Positions 1 through 9,337 of a stretch of 44,714 bases of DNA are shown in pieces (position 1 is the first letter of the stretch; each line of letters begins with the position of its first letter). The notes below the pieces were generated by a model. It was given only the letters and a program-made list of their open reading frames with translations. It was not told where the DNA came from and ran no database searches. The DNA is taken from assembly GCA_021372005.1 (NCBI GenBank), contig JAJFVC010000059.1, positions 1-44,714 on the forward strand. Direction: 5' to 3'. The DNA is from Planctomycetaceae bacterium (GTDB taxonomy: Bacteria; Planctomycetota; Planctomycetia; Pirellulales; Thermoguttaceae). The position numbers and the translations under genes were made by a program.

Positions 1-59
1 TCTCGGCGGGGTCCGTCGATCTTTTTGTCGGTTTTTACGATTCCTTCCCGGCAGAAGGC

Positions 60-88
60 TTGTCAGCCGTCCGATAAATAGTTAAATT
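60..88 (+). promoter_or_regulatory. sigma-70 promoter of rplM-rpsI
   Basis: The -35 box TTGTCA (60-65) and the -10 box TAAATT (83-88) are separated by exactly 17 bp. Transcription would start near base 95, about 40 bases before the rplM start. The match and its position directly upstream of a ribosomal protein operon make this one of the better promoter candidates in the window. There is no experimental support. Confidence 0.65.
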
Positions 89-133
89 ACGGGTTTCCCT
101 AGGCATGGCAGTTGGTTGTACGGATAAGCAGAC

Positions 134-577
134 ATGCAACAAATGAAAACCTACATGGCTCGCCCCGGTGAGATCGAGCCGAAATGGTGGCTGGTCGACG
201 CCAGCGACAAAGTGGTCGGTCGATTGGCGAGCGATCTGGCGATGGTTTTGATGGGGAAAAACCGCCCCACCTACACGCCGCACGTCGACAACGGCGATTA
301 CGTCATCGTAATCAACGCCGACAAGGTCGTGTTGACCGGCAAAAAGTGGGACCAGAAGGAATACGCCTGGTACACGGGCCATCCCGGCCAACGACGCGAG
401 ACGGCCGGCAAGCGCCATCAGCGTCGTCCGGAGTTGATCCTTCGCGAGGCCGTGCGCCGCATGTTGCCCAAGAACAAGCTGGCCTTCAAAACCCTCGAAA
501 AGTTGAAGATCTACGCCGGCAGCGAGCATCCGCATCAGGCCCAGGTGCCCGAACTCAAGGAACTCGGAACGAAATAA
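134..577 (+). CDS. rplM: 50S ribosomal protein L13
   Basis: Large-subunit ribosomal protein L13, an early assembly protein that binds 23S rRNA. The 147-residue product has the usual family length. It carries the family landmarks: WWLVDASDKVVGRLAS near the N-terminus, YTPHVDNGDYVIVINADKV at about residue 47, YTGHPG at about residue 80, RRMLPKNKL at about residue 113, and a closing LKIYAGSEHPHQAQ stretch. A second in-frame ATG at 143 gives MKTYMARPGE, which matches the usual L13 N-terminus better, so the true start may be three codons in. Neither ATG has a Shine-Dalgarno sequence. rpsI follows after 21 bases, the classic rplM-rpsI operon. Confidence 0.97.
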   Translation: MQQMKTYMARPGEIEPKWWLVDASDKVVGRLASDLAMVLMGKNRPTYTPHVDNGDYVIVINADKVVLTGKKWDQKEYAWYTGHPGQRRETAGKRHQRRPELILREAVRRMLPKNKLAFKTLEKLKIYAGSEHPHQAQVPELKELGTK

Positions 578-598
578 CAAATAAAGGGTTGACCATCC

Positions 599-1000
599 AT
601 GGCGGTAGTGAAAAGCAACGACATTCTCGGCACGGGACGACGCAAGACCTCCATCGCGCGGGTGCGCATTCGTCCGGGCAACGGCAAGATCGTCGTCAAC
701 AATCGCGGTTTTGAAGAATATTTCGTGAGCATTCGTCAGCGCAACGCCGTCGTGGCGCCGCTGGAGCAGTCCGGCAAGCGGGCTGAGTTGGACGTGCTGG
801 TCCGCGTCGACGGCGGCGGAGTCACCGGCCAGGCCGACGCCTGCAAGCTGGGCATCGCCCGAGCCCTGAAGAAATGGGACGAGCAGTTGTCCGACGGTCT
901 GCACGACTCCGGCTTGCTGACGCGCGACGGCCGCATGAAGGAACGCAAGAAGTACGGTCTCCGCGGCGCTCGCCGAGGCACGCAGTTCTCGAAGCGTTAA
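599..1000 (+). CDS. rpsI: 30S ribosomal protein S9
   Basis: Small-subunit protein S9, whose C-terminal tail reaches the P-site tRNA. The 133-residue product has the family signature GTGRRKTSIARVRIRPGNGK at the N-terminus, GGGVTGQADACKLGIARAL in the middle, and ends in the conserved basic SKR tail (GTQFSKR). It is translated just downstream of rplM and shares its promoter. A rho-independent terminator follows 28 bases after the stop. Nothing is unusual about it. Confidence 0.98.
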   Translation: MAVVKSNDILGTGRRKTSIARVRIRPGNGKIVVNNRGFEEYFVSIRQRNAVVAPLEQSGKRAELDVLVRVDGGGVTGQADACKLGIARALKKWDEQLSDGLHDSGLLTRDGRMKERKKYGLRGARRGTQFSKR

Positions 1001-1028
1001 TCACGCGACTCTCAAAACAACAGAAATC

Positions 1029-1064
1029 AAACGGGAATGGTCCTCGCGATCGTTCCCGTTTTTT
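1029..1064 (+). terminator. rho-independent terminator of rplM-rpsI
   Basis: A perfect 9-bp outer stem, AAACGGGAA (1029-1037) with TTCCCGTTT (1053-1061), continues inward through G-U and Watson-Crick pairs to a five-base loop around 43-47. Six T residues (1059-1064) close it. It ends the ribosomal protein operon before the convergent gene at 1079. Confidence 0.85.
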
Positions 1065-1078
1065 CGTGGACACACGGA

Positions 1079-1714
1079 TTACCGCTTCAGTTCCAACGTG
1101 GCCCAAAGACTGGGGTCTTCTTGGTACGGCATCGGACGTCCGACCGTCAGGGTCTGCTCGCCCAACTCACGATCCAACACCGCGTAGGTGAAGCCGAGCG
1201 ACGGATGTTCGTCCGGATCGAAACCGGTTAGGGCTTCGGCGGCAATCAACGCTTCCAGCAAATATCCGTCGGCGGCGGCCTTGTAGCGGACCTGCAAGCT
1301 GTCTTTCGGCGCGGGCTGCGGCGGCTCTTTCGCCCGATTGATCGGCAGCGCGTCGGCCAGACCGCCCTTCTCGGGCAGAAACGCGAACCGGTGACAAAAT
1401 CGGCTCGCCCGATGCACGTTGTGCACGTCGCGGGTGTCGATCCACACTTGCAGGCCGTCGCTGTCTTCCGGACGTCCGGCCCGACACCAAACGGTTTGCT
1501 GCTTGCCCGATACGCGGACCGACAGAGCCAACCCCGATTCGCTCCACGCCGCGCGCACGTCGGCCCAAGGCGTTTTTCCTTCGAGCTGTGAAAAATTCGG
1601 CAGCCGAAAAGACTCATCCAGCAACTCGCCGCGGGCAGTCCACAAAGGATCGCGATATCGGCAAGCCGTCGAAAATCGAAACAGGAATCGCGTTGGAAGC
1701 AATGTGTCTGTCAT
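1079..1714 (-). CDS. CBM9/DOMON-like carbohydrate-binding fold protein
   Basis: Product of 211 residues with no signal peptide. The central DGLQVWIDTRDVHNVHRASR stretch and the following CHRFAFLP resemble the conserved core of CBM9-like/DOMON-type beta-sandwich proteins that recur in planctomycetes and bind sugars or haem in other families. The C-terminal half ends in GFTYAVLDRELGEQ, also typical of that fold. The start chosen is the ATG giving MTDTLLPTRF; an upstream in-frame ATG would add 14 atypical residues. It lies 64 bases downstream of uvrA on the same strand and may be its last operon member. No catalytic motif is visible and the ligand is unknown. Confidence 0.6.
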   Translation of the reverse strand: MTDTLLPTRFLFRFSTACRYRDPLWTARGELLDESFRLPNFSQLEGKTPWADVRAAWSESGLALSVRVSGKQQTVWCRAGRPEDSDGLQVWIDTRDVHNVHRASRFCHRFAFLPEKGGLADALPINRAKEPPQPAPKDSLQVRYKAAADGYLLEALIAAEALTGFDPDEHPSLGFTYAVLDRELGEQTLTVGRPMPYQEDPSLWATLELKR

Positions 1715-1778
1715 GACATTCCCTGCGAAATCGCAATCGTTTTTGCGCAACGGCACGCACCGTCGCCGAGTCTCTCCG

Positions 1779-4700
1779 CTACTTTGCCGCCGCGAGATGC
1801 TCTTTCAAAAATCCTCGCAAATCGCCTTTGCTCAAATCGGCCGTCGTGCGGAACTTCAACCGAATCACGTCGATGTGGGGCCGCTGGCCGTCCAGTTCGG
1901 GATCGAGGCCCAAGTCGGCGACGCGTCCCAATGGAAACCGACCCTTGGGCCCCATCAAATGCAGATAGACCGCGTCGCGCCGTTTCGTCTGCACGGCGGC
2001 CCAGGCTTCGCGCCGCTCGGGCACGAACACCGGCACCACTTGCTTGTTGTTCCAAAGGAACTGGGCCTTCGGCGCCACTTCGGCCAGAAGCTCCATCAGG
2101 TCCTCCAACACCTCGGCGTCCCAGTAGATTTTCTTACCCAGCGAAAAACCCTTTCGGGCGAAGTGCCACACGCGGCCCAATTGTTTCCACGGCTGCAAGA
2201 TGTCGGATTTCGCTTGAACCTTCTCGGTAAACTTGGCGAAGCCCGCGACCGCCCGATCGACAAACTCCCAAAACTCGGGCCGGTCGATCTCTTCGTAGCC
2301 GTGCACGCGCAGCTCGATTTCCTGCCAAGGGCCGCGGAGATTTTTACACCGCACGCGCGGTTCGGTGCCGTAAAGCGGCAGTTCGGGCATATCGTTGAGC
2401 GGCTTCAGTTGAAGTTGTTCGACCAACTGGTCGCGATCGAACGTGTGGCGCGACGTGCGAAACTTCATCTTCAGCAGCCATTCCTCGCCGGTGATGGCGT
2501 GGAAGAACCAGCCGTCCGACTTTTTGGCCGCGCGAATCTCGACCACGCTCCGCGCGTTCCAATCGGTCTCGGCAAATAGCTCCGACGTCTGTTGAATCCG
2601 ATCGATCACCTCGGACAAGATGCGGCCCGACCATCGGCACGGATTGCCGGTGCGTCCGACGCGATCGACCGTGTGCCAACGCCGGCCGTCGCTTTCCCAC
2701 GGCATTTTGGCGTCGCCGCCCACGTCGGTCAACTCGCGGTCGTCGTTGCCAACCGCCTCGGCCGCCGCAAAATCGTAAGGCTTTCGCTCGACGAACGGAC
2801 CCGCCGCCAGCACGGGCGCCAACGCCTCGGCCGTGTAAGAACGCAGCGGAGAGGGACGCGAAGAGGGGGAAGCGGAAGACGCTCCGCTCTTTCGTTTTCC
2901 GCTTTCCGCCTTCCCTTTCCCATCTCCTCTGCTCTGCTCCACGATCTGTTCCGGCGTTCCAGCGGCGACCAAGTAACCGCCTTGTTCGCCGGCCTCGGGT
3001 CCCAGGTCGATGACCCAATCGGCCGTTTTGACCACGTCCAAGTTGTGCTCGATCACGACCACCGTGTTGCCCAGATCGACCAACCGGTTGAGCACGTCCA
3101 GCAGCTTGGCGATGTCGTCGAAGTGCAGGCCCGTGGTCGGCTCGTCCAACAAATAAAGCGTCTGCCCGGTGTCGGGCCGGGCCAACTCGGCGGCCAGTTT
3201 GACGCGCTGCGCCTCGCCGCCCGAGAGGGTCGGGGCCGACTGGCCAAGCGTCAAATAATCGAGCCCCACATCGCAAAGCGTTTGCAGCGGACGGCGGATT
3301 TTTGGGATGTTCCCGAACAGTCGGACCGCCTCGCCGCACGGCATGTTCAACACGTCGGCGATCGACTGGCCGCGAAAACGCACGGACAACGTTTCCGGAT
3401 TGTAGCGTTGACCGCCGCAAGTGTCGCACTCGACCCAGACGTCGGGCAGAAAGTGCATTTCGATCCGCAGTTGCCCGTTGCCCTCGCATTTTTCGCAGCG
3501 TCCGCCCGCCACGTTGAAACTGAACCGCCGCGGGGTATAGCCGCGCAGTTTCGCCTCGGGCAGTTGCGCGTAGAGCGAGCGAATCGTGTCGAACACGCCG
3601 GTGAACGTGGCCGGGTTCGAAGTCGGCGTCTGCCCGATCGCCTGCTGATCGACGCGGATCACTTTGTTGATGAGCTCGACGCCGCGAATGGCGTCGTGCG
3701 CGCCGGGAAACGTCTTCGCACGGTGCAGCGTTCTCGCGAGCGAGGCATACAAAATATCCTCGACCAGCGAACTTTTTCCGCTGCCGCTCGGCCCGGTCAC
3801 GACCGTCAGCGTGCCCAAGGGAATTCGGACGTCGACGTTTTTCAGATTGTTGTGCCGAGCGCCGAGAATCTCAAGCCAGGAAGTCGCGGAGGGCACGTTG
3901 AATTGCCTAGCTTTTTTGGTCTTCCCTCTCCCCTCTCCCCTCTCCTCTCTCCCCTGAATGCGACGGTTCGTCGGGACGGGAATCGCTTTTTTCCCGGACA
4001 GATAGGGCCCGGTGACGGATCCGCGGCGTCGGGCCACCTCGGCGGGCGTGCCTTGCGCGACGACCAGCCCGCCATGACGTCCGGCGGCCGGACCGAAGTC
4101 CAACAGCCGATCGGCGTTCTGAACCACGTCGCGATCGTGTTCGACCACCAACAGCGTGTTGCCCAAGTCGCGGAGCTTTTTCAGCGCGGCCAACAGCCGA
4201 TGGTTGTCGCGCGGATGCAATCCGATGGTCGGCTCGTCCAACACGTACAACACGCCGCACAATCCGCTGCCGAGTTGGGCCGCCAGCCGGATGCGTTGCA
4301 TTTCGCCGCCCGACAGCGACGGGGCCGGTCGGGCCAGCGTCAAATAGTTCAGCCCGACGTCCACCAGAAATTGCAGCCGGTTGCGAATCTCGCGCGTCAC
4401 CTCGCCGGAGACTTTTCGCTCCGCGTCCGACGGCTTCCACTGCTGAAACTCTTCGAGCATTCGCCCCAACGGCATCCGACACCACTCGTCGATCGTCCGG
4501 TCGCGCCATCGCACGGCCGCGGCGTCGTCGCGCAGCCGGCTGCCGCCACACACGGCGCACTCGACCTCGTCGACCAGATGCTCCAATTTCGTCCGGAACG
4601 ACGGCGAAAGCCGGCTGGCCTCCTCCAACGCCGGATAGAGCCCTTTGAATTGAAACCGGAAAGCGACATCGCAAACGGTTGGCTTCGTTCTTCCCTCTTC

Positions 4701-7700
4701 CCTCTCCCCTCCTCTGCTTTCAAACCATTGTTCGCCGGTTCCGTAAAAAATCATTCGGCGATGCCGGCCGCCGAGCTGATCGAACGGCACATCGGACGGG
4801 ATGCCCGTGCCACGACAAAACGCCTCCAACATCGCGGCCAGCAGCGGGTTGTCCGTTTGCGGCCACAACGCGATCGCACCCTGAGCCAAGGTCAACTGCG
4901 GATCGCGGAGCAACATCGCGGGATTCGTGCCGGTTTGCGTGCCGAGCCCTTCGCACGCGGGACACCAACCCAGCGCGCTGTTGAACGAGAAATGGTGCGG
5001 TGAAAGCGGCTCGAAGCTGCGCCCGCACCGATCGCACACGAAATGCTGGCTGTGCGTTTCGACCGGCCATTGCAACTCGGGCAAGTCGTCCCGCGGAAAC
5101 GCCACTCGCAGCACGCCGCGGCCCAACGACAGCGCGTTTTCGACGCTGCCGGCGATCCGCGATCGGGCATCGGAGCGGACCGTCGCGCGATCGATCACCA
5201 CTTCAACCTCGTGTCGGCGGCGGCGGTCGATCGTCGGCGGCTCGTCGACCGAATACGTCTGCCCGTCGACACGGATGCGCACGTAGCCCGACGCCCGGGT
5301 TTCCTCCCAAAGCGTTTCATAGCGTTCGCCGACGCGGATTTCCAGCGGAGCCATCAGATAAAGTTTCGTGCCCGGCGGGTGCGCCATTAATTTTGCGATG
5401 ATCTCGTCGGCCGACTGGCTGCCGATCGGCACGTCGCAGGCCGGGCAGTGCGGCTGGCCGAGCCGCGACAGCAGGATGCGCAGATAGTCGTAGATTTCCG
5501 TGACCGTGCCGACCGTGCTCCGCGGCGTATGGCCCGAGTGTTTTTGCTCGATGGCGATGGCCGGCGAAAGCCCGTCGATCCGATCCACTTTGGGCTTTTG
5601 CATCTGGCCGACGAACTGTCGGGCGTACGCGCTGAGGCTTTCGACATACCGTCGCTGGCCCTCGGCGTAGACGGTGTCCATGGCCAACGACGTCTTGCCC
5701 GATCCGCTCGGTCCGCAACAAACGGTCATCGCGTCGCGCGGGATGTCGACGTCGATCGATTTCAAGTTGTGCTGTCGGGCGCCGCGCACGCGGATCGAGT
5801 CGAGCGCGGGGAGTGGCGCGTGGGGCGAGGGGAGACGGGGGGCGGGAGATTGCAGGCCCGTCGGGTGCGCGAGGATCTTTTTGAGAATCTGGCCGGTGTA
5901 GGAAATCGTGGCGTGTGCCGGCGCATGGTTTGCGTCTTCCTTCCCGTCGTCCGCCTTCCGCCTTCCGGCTTGACTCTTCACTTTCCGCTCTTCACTCTCC
6001 ACGACGTGTTCCGGCGTTCCCGCAACGACGACCTGCCCGCCCGCCTCTCCGCCTTCGGGACCCATGTCGATGATCCAGTCGGCCGTCTTGATCACTTCCA
6101 TGTTGTGCTCGACCACCAACACCGTGTTGCCGGCGTCGACGAACGAGTGCAACACCTTCAACAGCAGTTCGATGTCGGCGAAGTGCAGCCCGGTGGTCGG
6201 CTCGTCCAACAAATAGAGCGTCCGGCCGGTGCTTTTCTTGCTCAGTTCTCGGGCCAGCTTGACGCGTTGGGCCTCGCCGCCGGACAGCGTGGGCGACGGC
6301 TGACCGAGTTTCATGTAGTCGAGTCCGACGTCGTGCAGCGTTTTTAGTTTGTGGTGAATGGCCGGGATGTTTTCAAAATGCCGAATCGCCTCTTGGACGT
6401 CCATCTCCAACACCTGCGCGATCGACTTGCCCTTGTAGCGGACTTGCAGCGTCTCGCGATTGAAACGATGCCCCTCGCAGACCGGACAGGTCACCCAAAC
6501 GTCGGCCAGGAAGTCCATTTCCAACTTGTTCGAACCGTTGCCCTCGCACGCCTCGCACCGTCCGCCGGCCACATTGAAGCTGAACCGGCCGGGCTGATAG
6601 CCGCGCGCCTTGGACTCGGGCAGTTGCGTGTAGAGGTCGCGGATGTCGTCAAACAGCTTGATGTACGTGGCCGGATTGCTGCGCGGCGTGCGTCCGATCG
6701 GCGACTGATCGATCGAGATCATTCGGTCGAGATGTTTCAGGCCTTCGATGGTTTGATGATCGCCGGGATGACCCAGCCCTGCGTTCAAGTCGCGGTTGAG
6801 CGCCTCGACCAGGATGTCGCCGACCAAGGAGCTTTTGCCCGAGCCGGACACGCCCGTGACGCACACGAACACGCCCAAGGGAATCTCGACGTCGATGTTT
6901 TTCAGGTTGTTGTGAGTCGCGCCGCGGACAATCAGCTTGGCGTCGCCGACGGGCCGGCGCGTCTTGGGCACTTCGATCTTCCGGTGTCCCGACAGAAACT
7001 GGCCCGTGATGCTTTTCGGCTGCGCGATCACCTGCTCGACCGAACCGGCCGCAACCACGTGTCCGCCGCGAACGCCGGGGCCGGGCCCGAAGTCGACCAG
7101 AAGGTCGGCCGCCCGCATCGTATCCTCGTCGTGCTCGACCACCACGACCGTGTTGCCCTGGTCGCGCAGCCGGGCAAGCGTTTCCAGCAGCCGGTCGTTG
7201 TCGCGCGGGTGCAGGCCGATCGACGGCTCGTCGAGGACGTACAACACGCCGGCCAGCCCGCTGCCGATTTGACCGGCCAGTCGGATGCGTTGCATCTCGC
7301 CGCCCGAAAGCGTCGGGGCGGTGCGGTCGAGCGCCAGGTAATCGAGCCCGACATTGACCAGAAAATGCAATCGAGCCCGAATCTCCTTCAACACGTCCTC
7401 GGCGATCTTCCGGCCCGTCGCGTCGAGGTCGATCTCCCCAAAAAATCGCTCGGCCTCGGAGACCGCCATGGCGCAGATTTCGGGCAGCGTTCGTTCGGCG
7501 TGCGATTGGAACTCCGCCTGCCCGCTTGTAATGGTGACGGCCCTTGCTTGCGGATTCAATCGGGCGCCGCCGCAGACGCCGCATCCGAGCACGCGCATGT
7601 ATTTTTCCAACTGGCGTCGCTGCGGCCGACTCTTGGTCGTGCGATATTGCTCGAGCAGTTTTGGAATGACGCCCTCGTACTTGCCGCCCCACTTGTAGCC

Positions 7701-8879
7701 CGACGGACCGTTGCGCCACGTGAACGTGATGTGCTCGTCGCCGGTGCCCCAAAGCAAGGCGTTTTGCCAACGCGGATCGAGTTCCTCCCAGGCCGTCTCC
7801 AAAATCGCGCCGGTCGGCAGCCCGTGCTTTCGTTCGAGCGTTTCGGCCACGCCGCGATAGATATGACGACGCCAACGGCCCATCTCGCGCCAGGAGCCGA
7901 CCAACTCGACGCATCCCTGTTGAAACGACCGGCTCGGGTCGGGAATCAACCGGTCGGGATCGAACGAGTAGATTTCGCCCAGGCCACCGCATTCCGGACA
8001 CATGCCCTGCGGACTGTTGAAACTGAACAACTGCGGGCTGGGCGGCTCGAAGCTCCGATTGCAATGCGTGCAAGCGTAATGGGCGGAAAGAAGCATGGGG
8101 ACGGGCGACGAGGGACGGGGGGCGGCGGATTGCGGCGACGTTTCAGCCTCCTCAAGCCCCTCTTCCTCCACCACCATCAAATTGCCTTCACCGAGCCGCA
8201 ACGCCAACTCGACTGCTTCGGCCAGCCGGGGACGCACTTTCGAGTTGATCGTCAGCCGGTCGATCACCACCTCGATGTCGTGCCGCATCTGACGGTCCAA
8301 ACGCAGGTCGTCGCTTAGACGAACCACGCGGCCGTCGACCCGCGCCCGGACGAAACCCTGCTTCATCAGATCGACAAATCGATCGCGATGCTCGCCCTTC
8401 TGGCCGCGAACCACCGGGGCCAACACCAGAAAATGCGTGTCGGGCGGAAACGCCAAGATCCGGGCCAGGATTTGCTCGCGGCTTTGAGCCGTGATCGCCC
8501 GCCCGCACTGCGGACAATGCCCCCGCCCTACCCTCGCAAACAGCACCCGCAAAAAATCATAAATCTCGGTGATCGTGCCTACCGTGGACCGCGGGTTTTG
8601 GCCGCCGGTCTTTTGCGAGATCGAGATGGCCGGATTCAAACCCGAAATCAAGTCGACGTCCGGCTTGGGCATCTCGCCCAAAAACTGCCGGGCGAAACTG
8701 GAAAGGCTTTGGACGTACCGACGCTGTCCCTCGGCATACAACGTGTCGAAGGCCAACGAGCTCTTGCCCGAACCGCTGACGCCGGTGAAGCAGATCAGCC
8801 GGTTGCGAGGCAGCAGCAGGTCGACATTCCGGAGGTTATGCTCTCGGGCGCCGCGAATGACAATGTCGGAGGCGGGCAT
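1779..8879 (-). CDS. uvrA: tandem (double-length) UvrA excinuclease subunit with C-terminal extension
   Basis: DNA damage recognition subunit of nucleotide excision repair. The 2366-residue product is two complete UvrA units in one chain (about 1-955 and 1025-1978) plus an extra C-terminal region (about 2015-2366). All four Walker A loops are intact (GVSGSGKS at 33-40 and near 680; GPSGSGK near 1060 and 1698), as are four LSGGE signatures (near 525, 865, 1525, 1885). Both zinc modules of each unit keep their cysteine pairs (CTHC/CPEC, CEAC/CPVC, CDRC/CPAC, CEKC/CDTC). Ordinary UvrA is about 950 residues and works as a dimer; Chlamydia also encodes a double-length form. Low-complexity linkers are discussed under findings. 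The start is the ATG giving MPASDIVIRG, because ten further upstream residues do not look like UvrA. Confidence 0.95.
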   Translation of the reverse strand: MPASDIVIRGAREHNLRNVDLLLPRNRLICFTGVSGSGKSSLAFDTLYAEGQRRYVQSLSSFARQFLGEMPKPDVDLISGLNPAISISQKTGGQNPRSTVGTITEIYDFLRVLFARVGRGHCPQCGRAITAQSREQILARILAFPPDTHFLVLAPVVRGQKGEHRDRFVDLMKQGFVRARVDGRVVRLSDDLRLDRQMRHDIEVVIDRLTINSKVRPRLAEAVELALRLGEGNLMVVEEEGLEEAETSPQSAAPRPSSPVPMLLSAHYACTHCNRSFEPPSPQLFSFNSPQGMCPECGGLGEIYSFDPDRLIPDPSRSFQQGCVELVGSWREMGRWRRHIYRGVAETLERKHGLPTGAILETAWEELDPRWQNALLWGTGDEHITFTWRNGPSGYKWGGKYEGVIPKLLEQYRTTKSRPQRRQLEKYMRVLGCGVCGGARLNPQARAVTITSGQAEFQSHAERTLPEICAMAVSEAERFFGEIDLDATGRKIAEDVLKEIRARLHFLVNVGLDYLALDRTAPTLSGGEMQRIRLAGQIGSGLAGVLYVLDEPSIGLHPRDNDRLLETLARLRDQGNTVVVVEHDEDTMRAADLLVDFGPGPGVRGGHVVAAGSVEQVIAQPKSITGQFLSGHRKIEVPKTRRPVGDAKLIVRGATHNNLKNIDVEIPLGVFVCVTGVSGSGKSSLVGDILVEALNRDLNAGLGHPGDHQTIEGLKHLDRMISIDQSPIGRTPRSNPATYIKLFDDIRDLYTQLPESKARGYQPGRFSFNVAGGRCEACEGNGSNKLEMDFLADVWVTCPVCEGHRFNRETLQVRYKGKSIAQVLEMDVQEAIRHFENIPAIHHKLKTLHDVGLDYMKLGQPSPTLSGGEAQRVKLARELSKKSTGRTLYLLDEPTTGLHFADIELLLKVLHSFVDAGNTVLVVEHNMEVIKTADWIIDMGPEGGEAGGQVVVAGTPEHVVESEERKVKSQAGRRKADDGKEDANHAPAHATISYTGQILKKILAHPTGLQSPAPRLPSPHAPLPALDSIRVRGARQHNLKSIDVDIPRDAMTVCCGPSGSGKTSLAMDTVYAEGQRRYVESLSAYARQFVGQMQKPKVDRIDGLSPAIAIEQKHSGHTPRSTVGTVTEIYDYLRILLSRLGQPHCPACDVPIGSQSADEIIAKLMAHPPGTKLYLMAPLEIRVGERYETLWEETRASGYVRIRVDGQTYSVDEPPTIDRRRRHEVEVVIDRATVRSDARSRIAGSVENALSLGRGVLRVAFPRDDLPELQWPVETHSQHFVCDRCGRSFEPLSPHHFSFNSALGWCPACEGLGTQTGTNPAMLLRDPQLTLAQGAIALWPQTDNPLLAAMLEAFCRGTGIPSDVPFDQLGGRHRRMIFYGTGEQWFESRGGEREEGRTKPTVCDVAFRFQFKGLYPALEEASRLSPSFRTKLEHLVDEVECAVCGGSRLRDDAAAVRWRDRTIDEWCRMPLGRMLEEFQQWKPSDAERKVSGEVTREIRNRLQFLVDVGLNYLTLARPAPSLSGGEMQRIRLAAQLGSGLCGVLYVLDEPTIGLHPRDNHRLLAALKKLRDLGNTLLVVEHDRDVVQNADRLLDFGPAAGRHGGLVVAQGTPAEVARRRGSVTGPYLSGKKAIPVPTNRRIQGREERGEGRGKTKKARQFNVPSATSWLEILGARHNNLKNVDVRIPLGTLTVVTGPSGSGKSSLVEDILYASLARTLHRAKTFPGAHDAIRGVELINKVIRVDQQAIGQTPTSNPATFTGVFDTIRSLYAQLPEAKLRGYTPRRFSFNVAGGRCEKCEGNGQLRIEMHFLPDVWVECDTCGGQRYNPETLSVRFRGQSIADVLNMPCGEAVRLFGNIPKIRRPLQTLCDVGLDYLTLGQSAPTLSGGEAQRVKLAAELARPDTGQTLYLLDEPTTGLHFDDIAKLLDVLNRLVDLGNTVVVIEHNLDVVKTADWVIDLGPEAGEQGGYLVAAGTPEQIVEQSRGDGKGKAESGKRKSGASSASPSSRPSPLRSYTAEALAPVLAAGPFVERKPYDFAAAEAVGNDDRELTDVGGDAKMPWESDGRRWHTVDRVGRTGNPCRWSGRILSEVIDRIQQTSELFAETDWNARSVVEIRAAKKSDGWFFHAITGEEWLLKMKFRTSRHTFDRDQLVEQLQLKPLNDMPELPLYGTEPRVRCKNLRGPWQEIELRVHGYEEIDRPEFWEFVDRAVAGFAKFTEKVQAKSDILQPWKQLGRVWHFARKGFSLGKKIYWDAEVLEDLMELLAEVAPKAQFLWNNKQVVPVFVPERREAWAAVQTKRRDAVYLHLMGPKGRFPLGRVADLGLDPELDGQRPHIDVIRLKFRTTADLSKGDLRGFLKEHLAAAK

Positions 8880-9337
8880 GGAACAGTGGCGCAAAACAGG
8901 GACCAACAATACAAACCCGTTATTTTACCAGAAAAGCCCGTCCGCGACACGCACTTTTTTTTGCACGGCAAGCTCCATTCTTGTGTGGCAGGAATCATGA
9001 AAAAACAAGGAACGGACAGAGGACGTAGGGGCCGATCTTTATTTGCTCGCTCGCTGCCCCCCCTTTTCCCACTTTTCCATTTTTCCTTCCTTACACGGAC
9101 GGTTGGCCTCTTCAGACGGCCAGCAATCTCGGCGAACCGCCCGCACAAAAATGGAAAAGGACATTTTTCGCACAAAAAACACATCCCATTCTTCCCGCTT
9201 ACCCTCTCTTAACCAAAACCTTCTTTTCCGGCTAATGTGATCAACAGAATCGGTCGATTCGTTAAAAGCGTCGTTGTCCTCTTATTCATTAGAGTCGAGC
9301 CAGCCGCTACAAGCCGAATAGCCTTTAGGTGGGGATT
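8880..9337. other. intergenic region between divergent uvrA and BBP7 porin
   Basis: This 458-base gap between divergently transcribed genes holds no convincing gene. It has the extended -10 candidate for uvrA and a long pyrimidine-rich tract at about 9054-9100 (runs of C, T and CTTTTCC), the same kind of low-complexity DNA seen inside uvrA. A weak TTAACC-18-TAATGT pair at about 9211-9240 could serve the porin gene. The Shine-Dalgarno-like AGGTGGGG at 9327-9334 decides the porin start. Confidence 0.5.
8922..8930 (-). promoter_or_regulatory. possible extended -10 promoter of uvrA
   Basis: Read on the minus strand this is TGG followed by TAAAAT, an extended -10 element. It would start transcription about 36 bases before the uvrA ATG. 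No good -35 box is visible, which is usual for extended -10 promoters. I see no LexA-type operator beside it. Confidence 0.35.

Noticed and set aside
2592..5003. Open frame of 803 codons on the plus strand
   Set aside because: It is antisense to uvrA, where high GC and codon bias keep the opposite frames open. The protein is low-complexity and His/Arg/Gln-rich with no domain.
9043..9240. Small ORFs in the uvrA-porin gap
   Set aside because: They run through the pyrimidine-rich low-complexity tract, with no ribosome-binding site.
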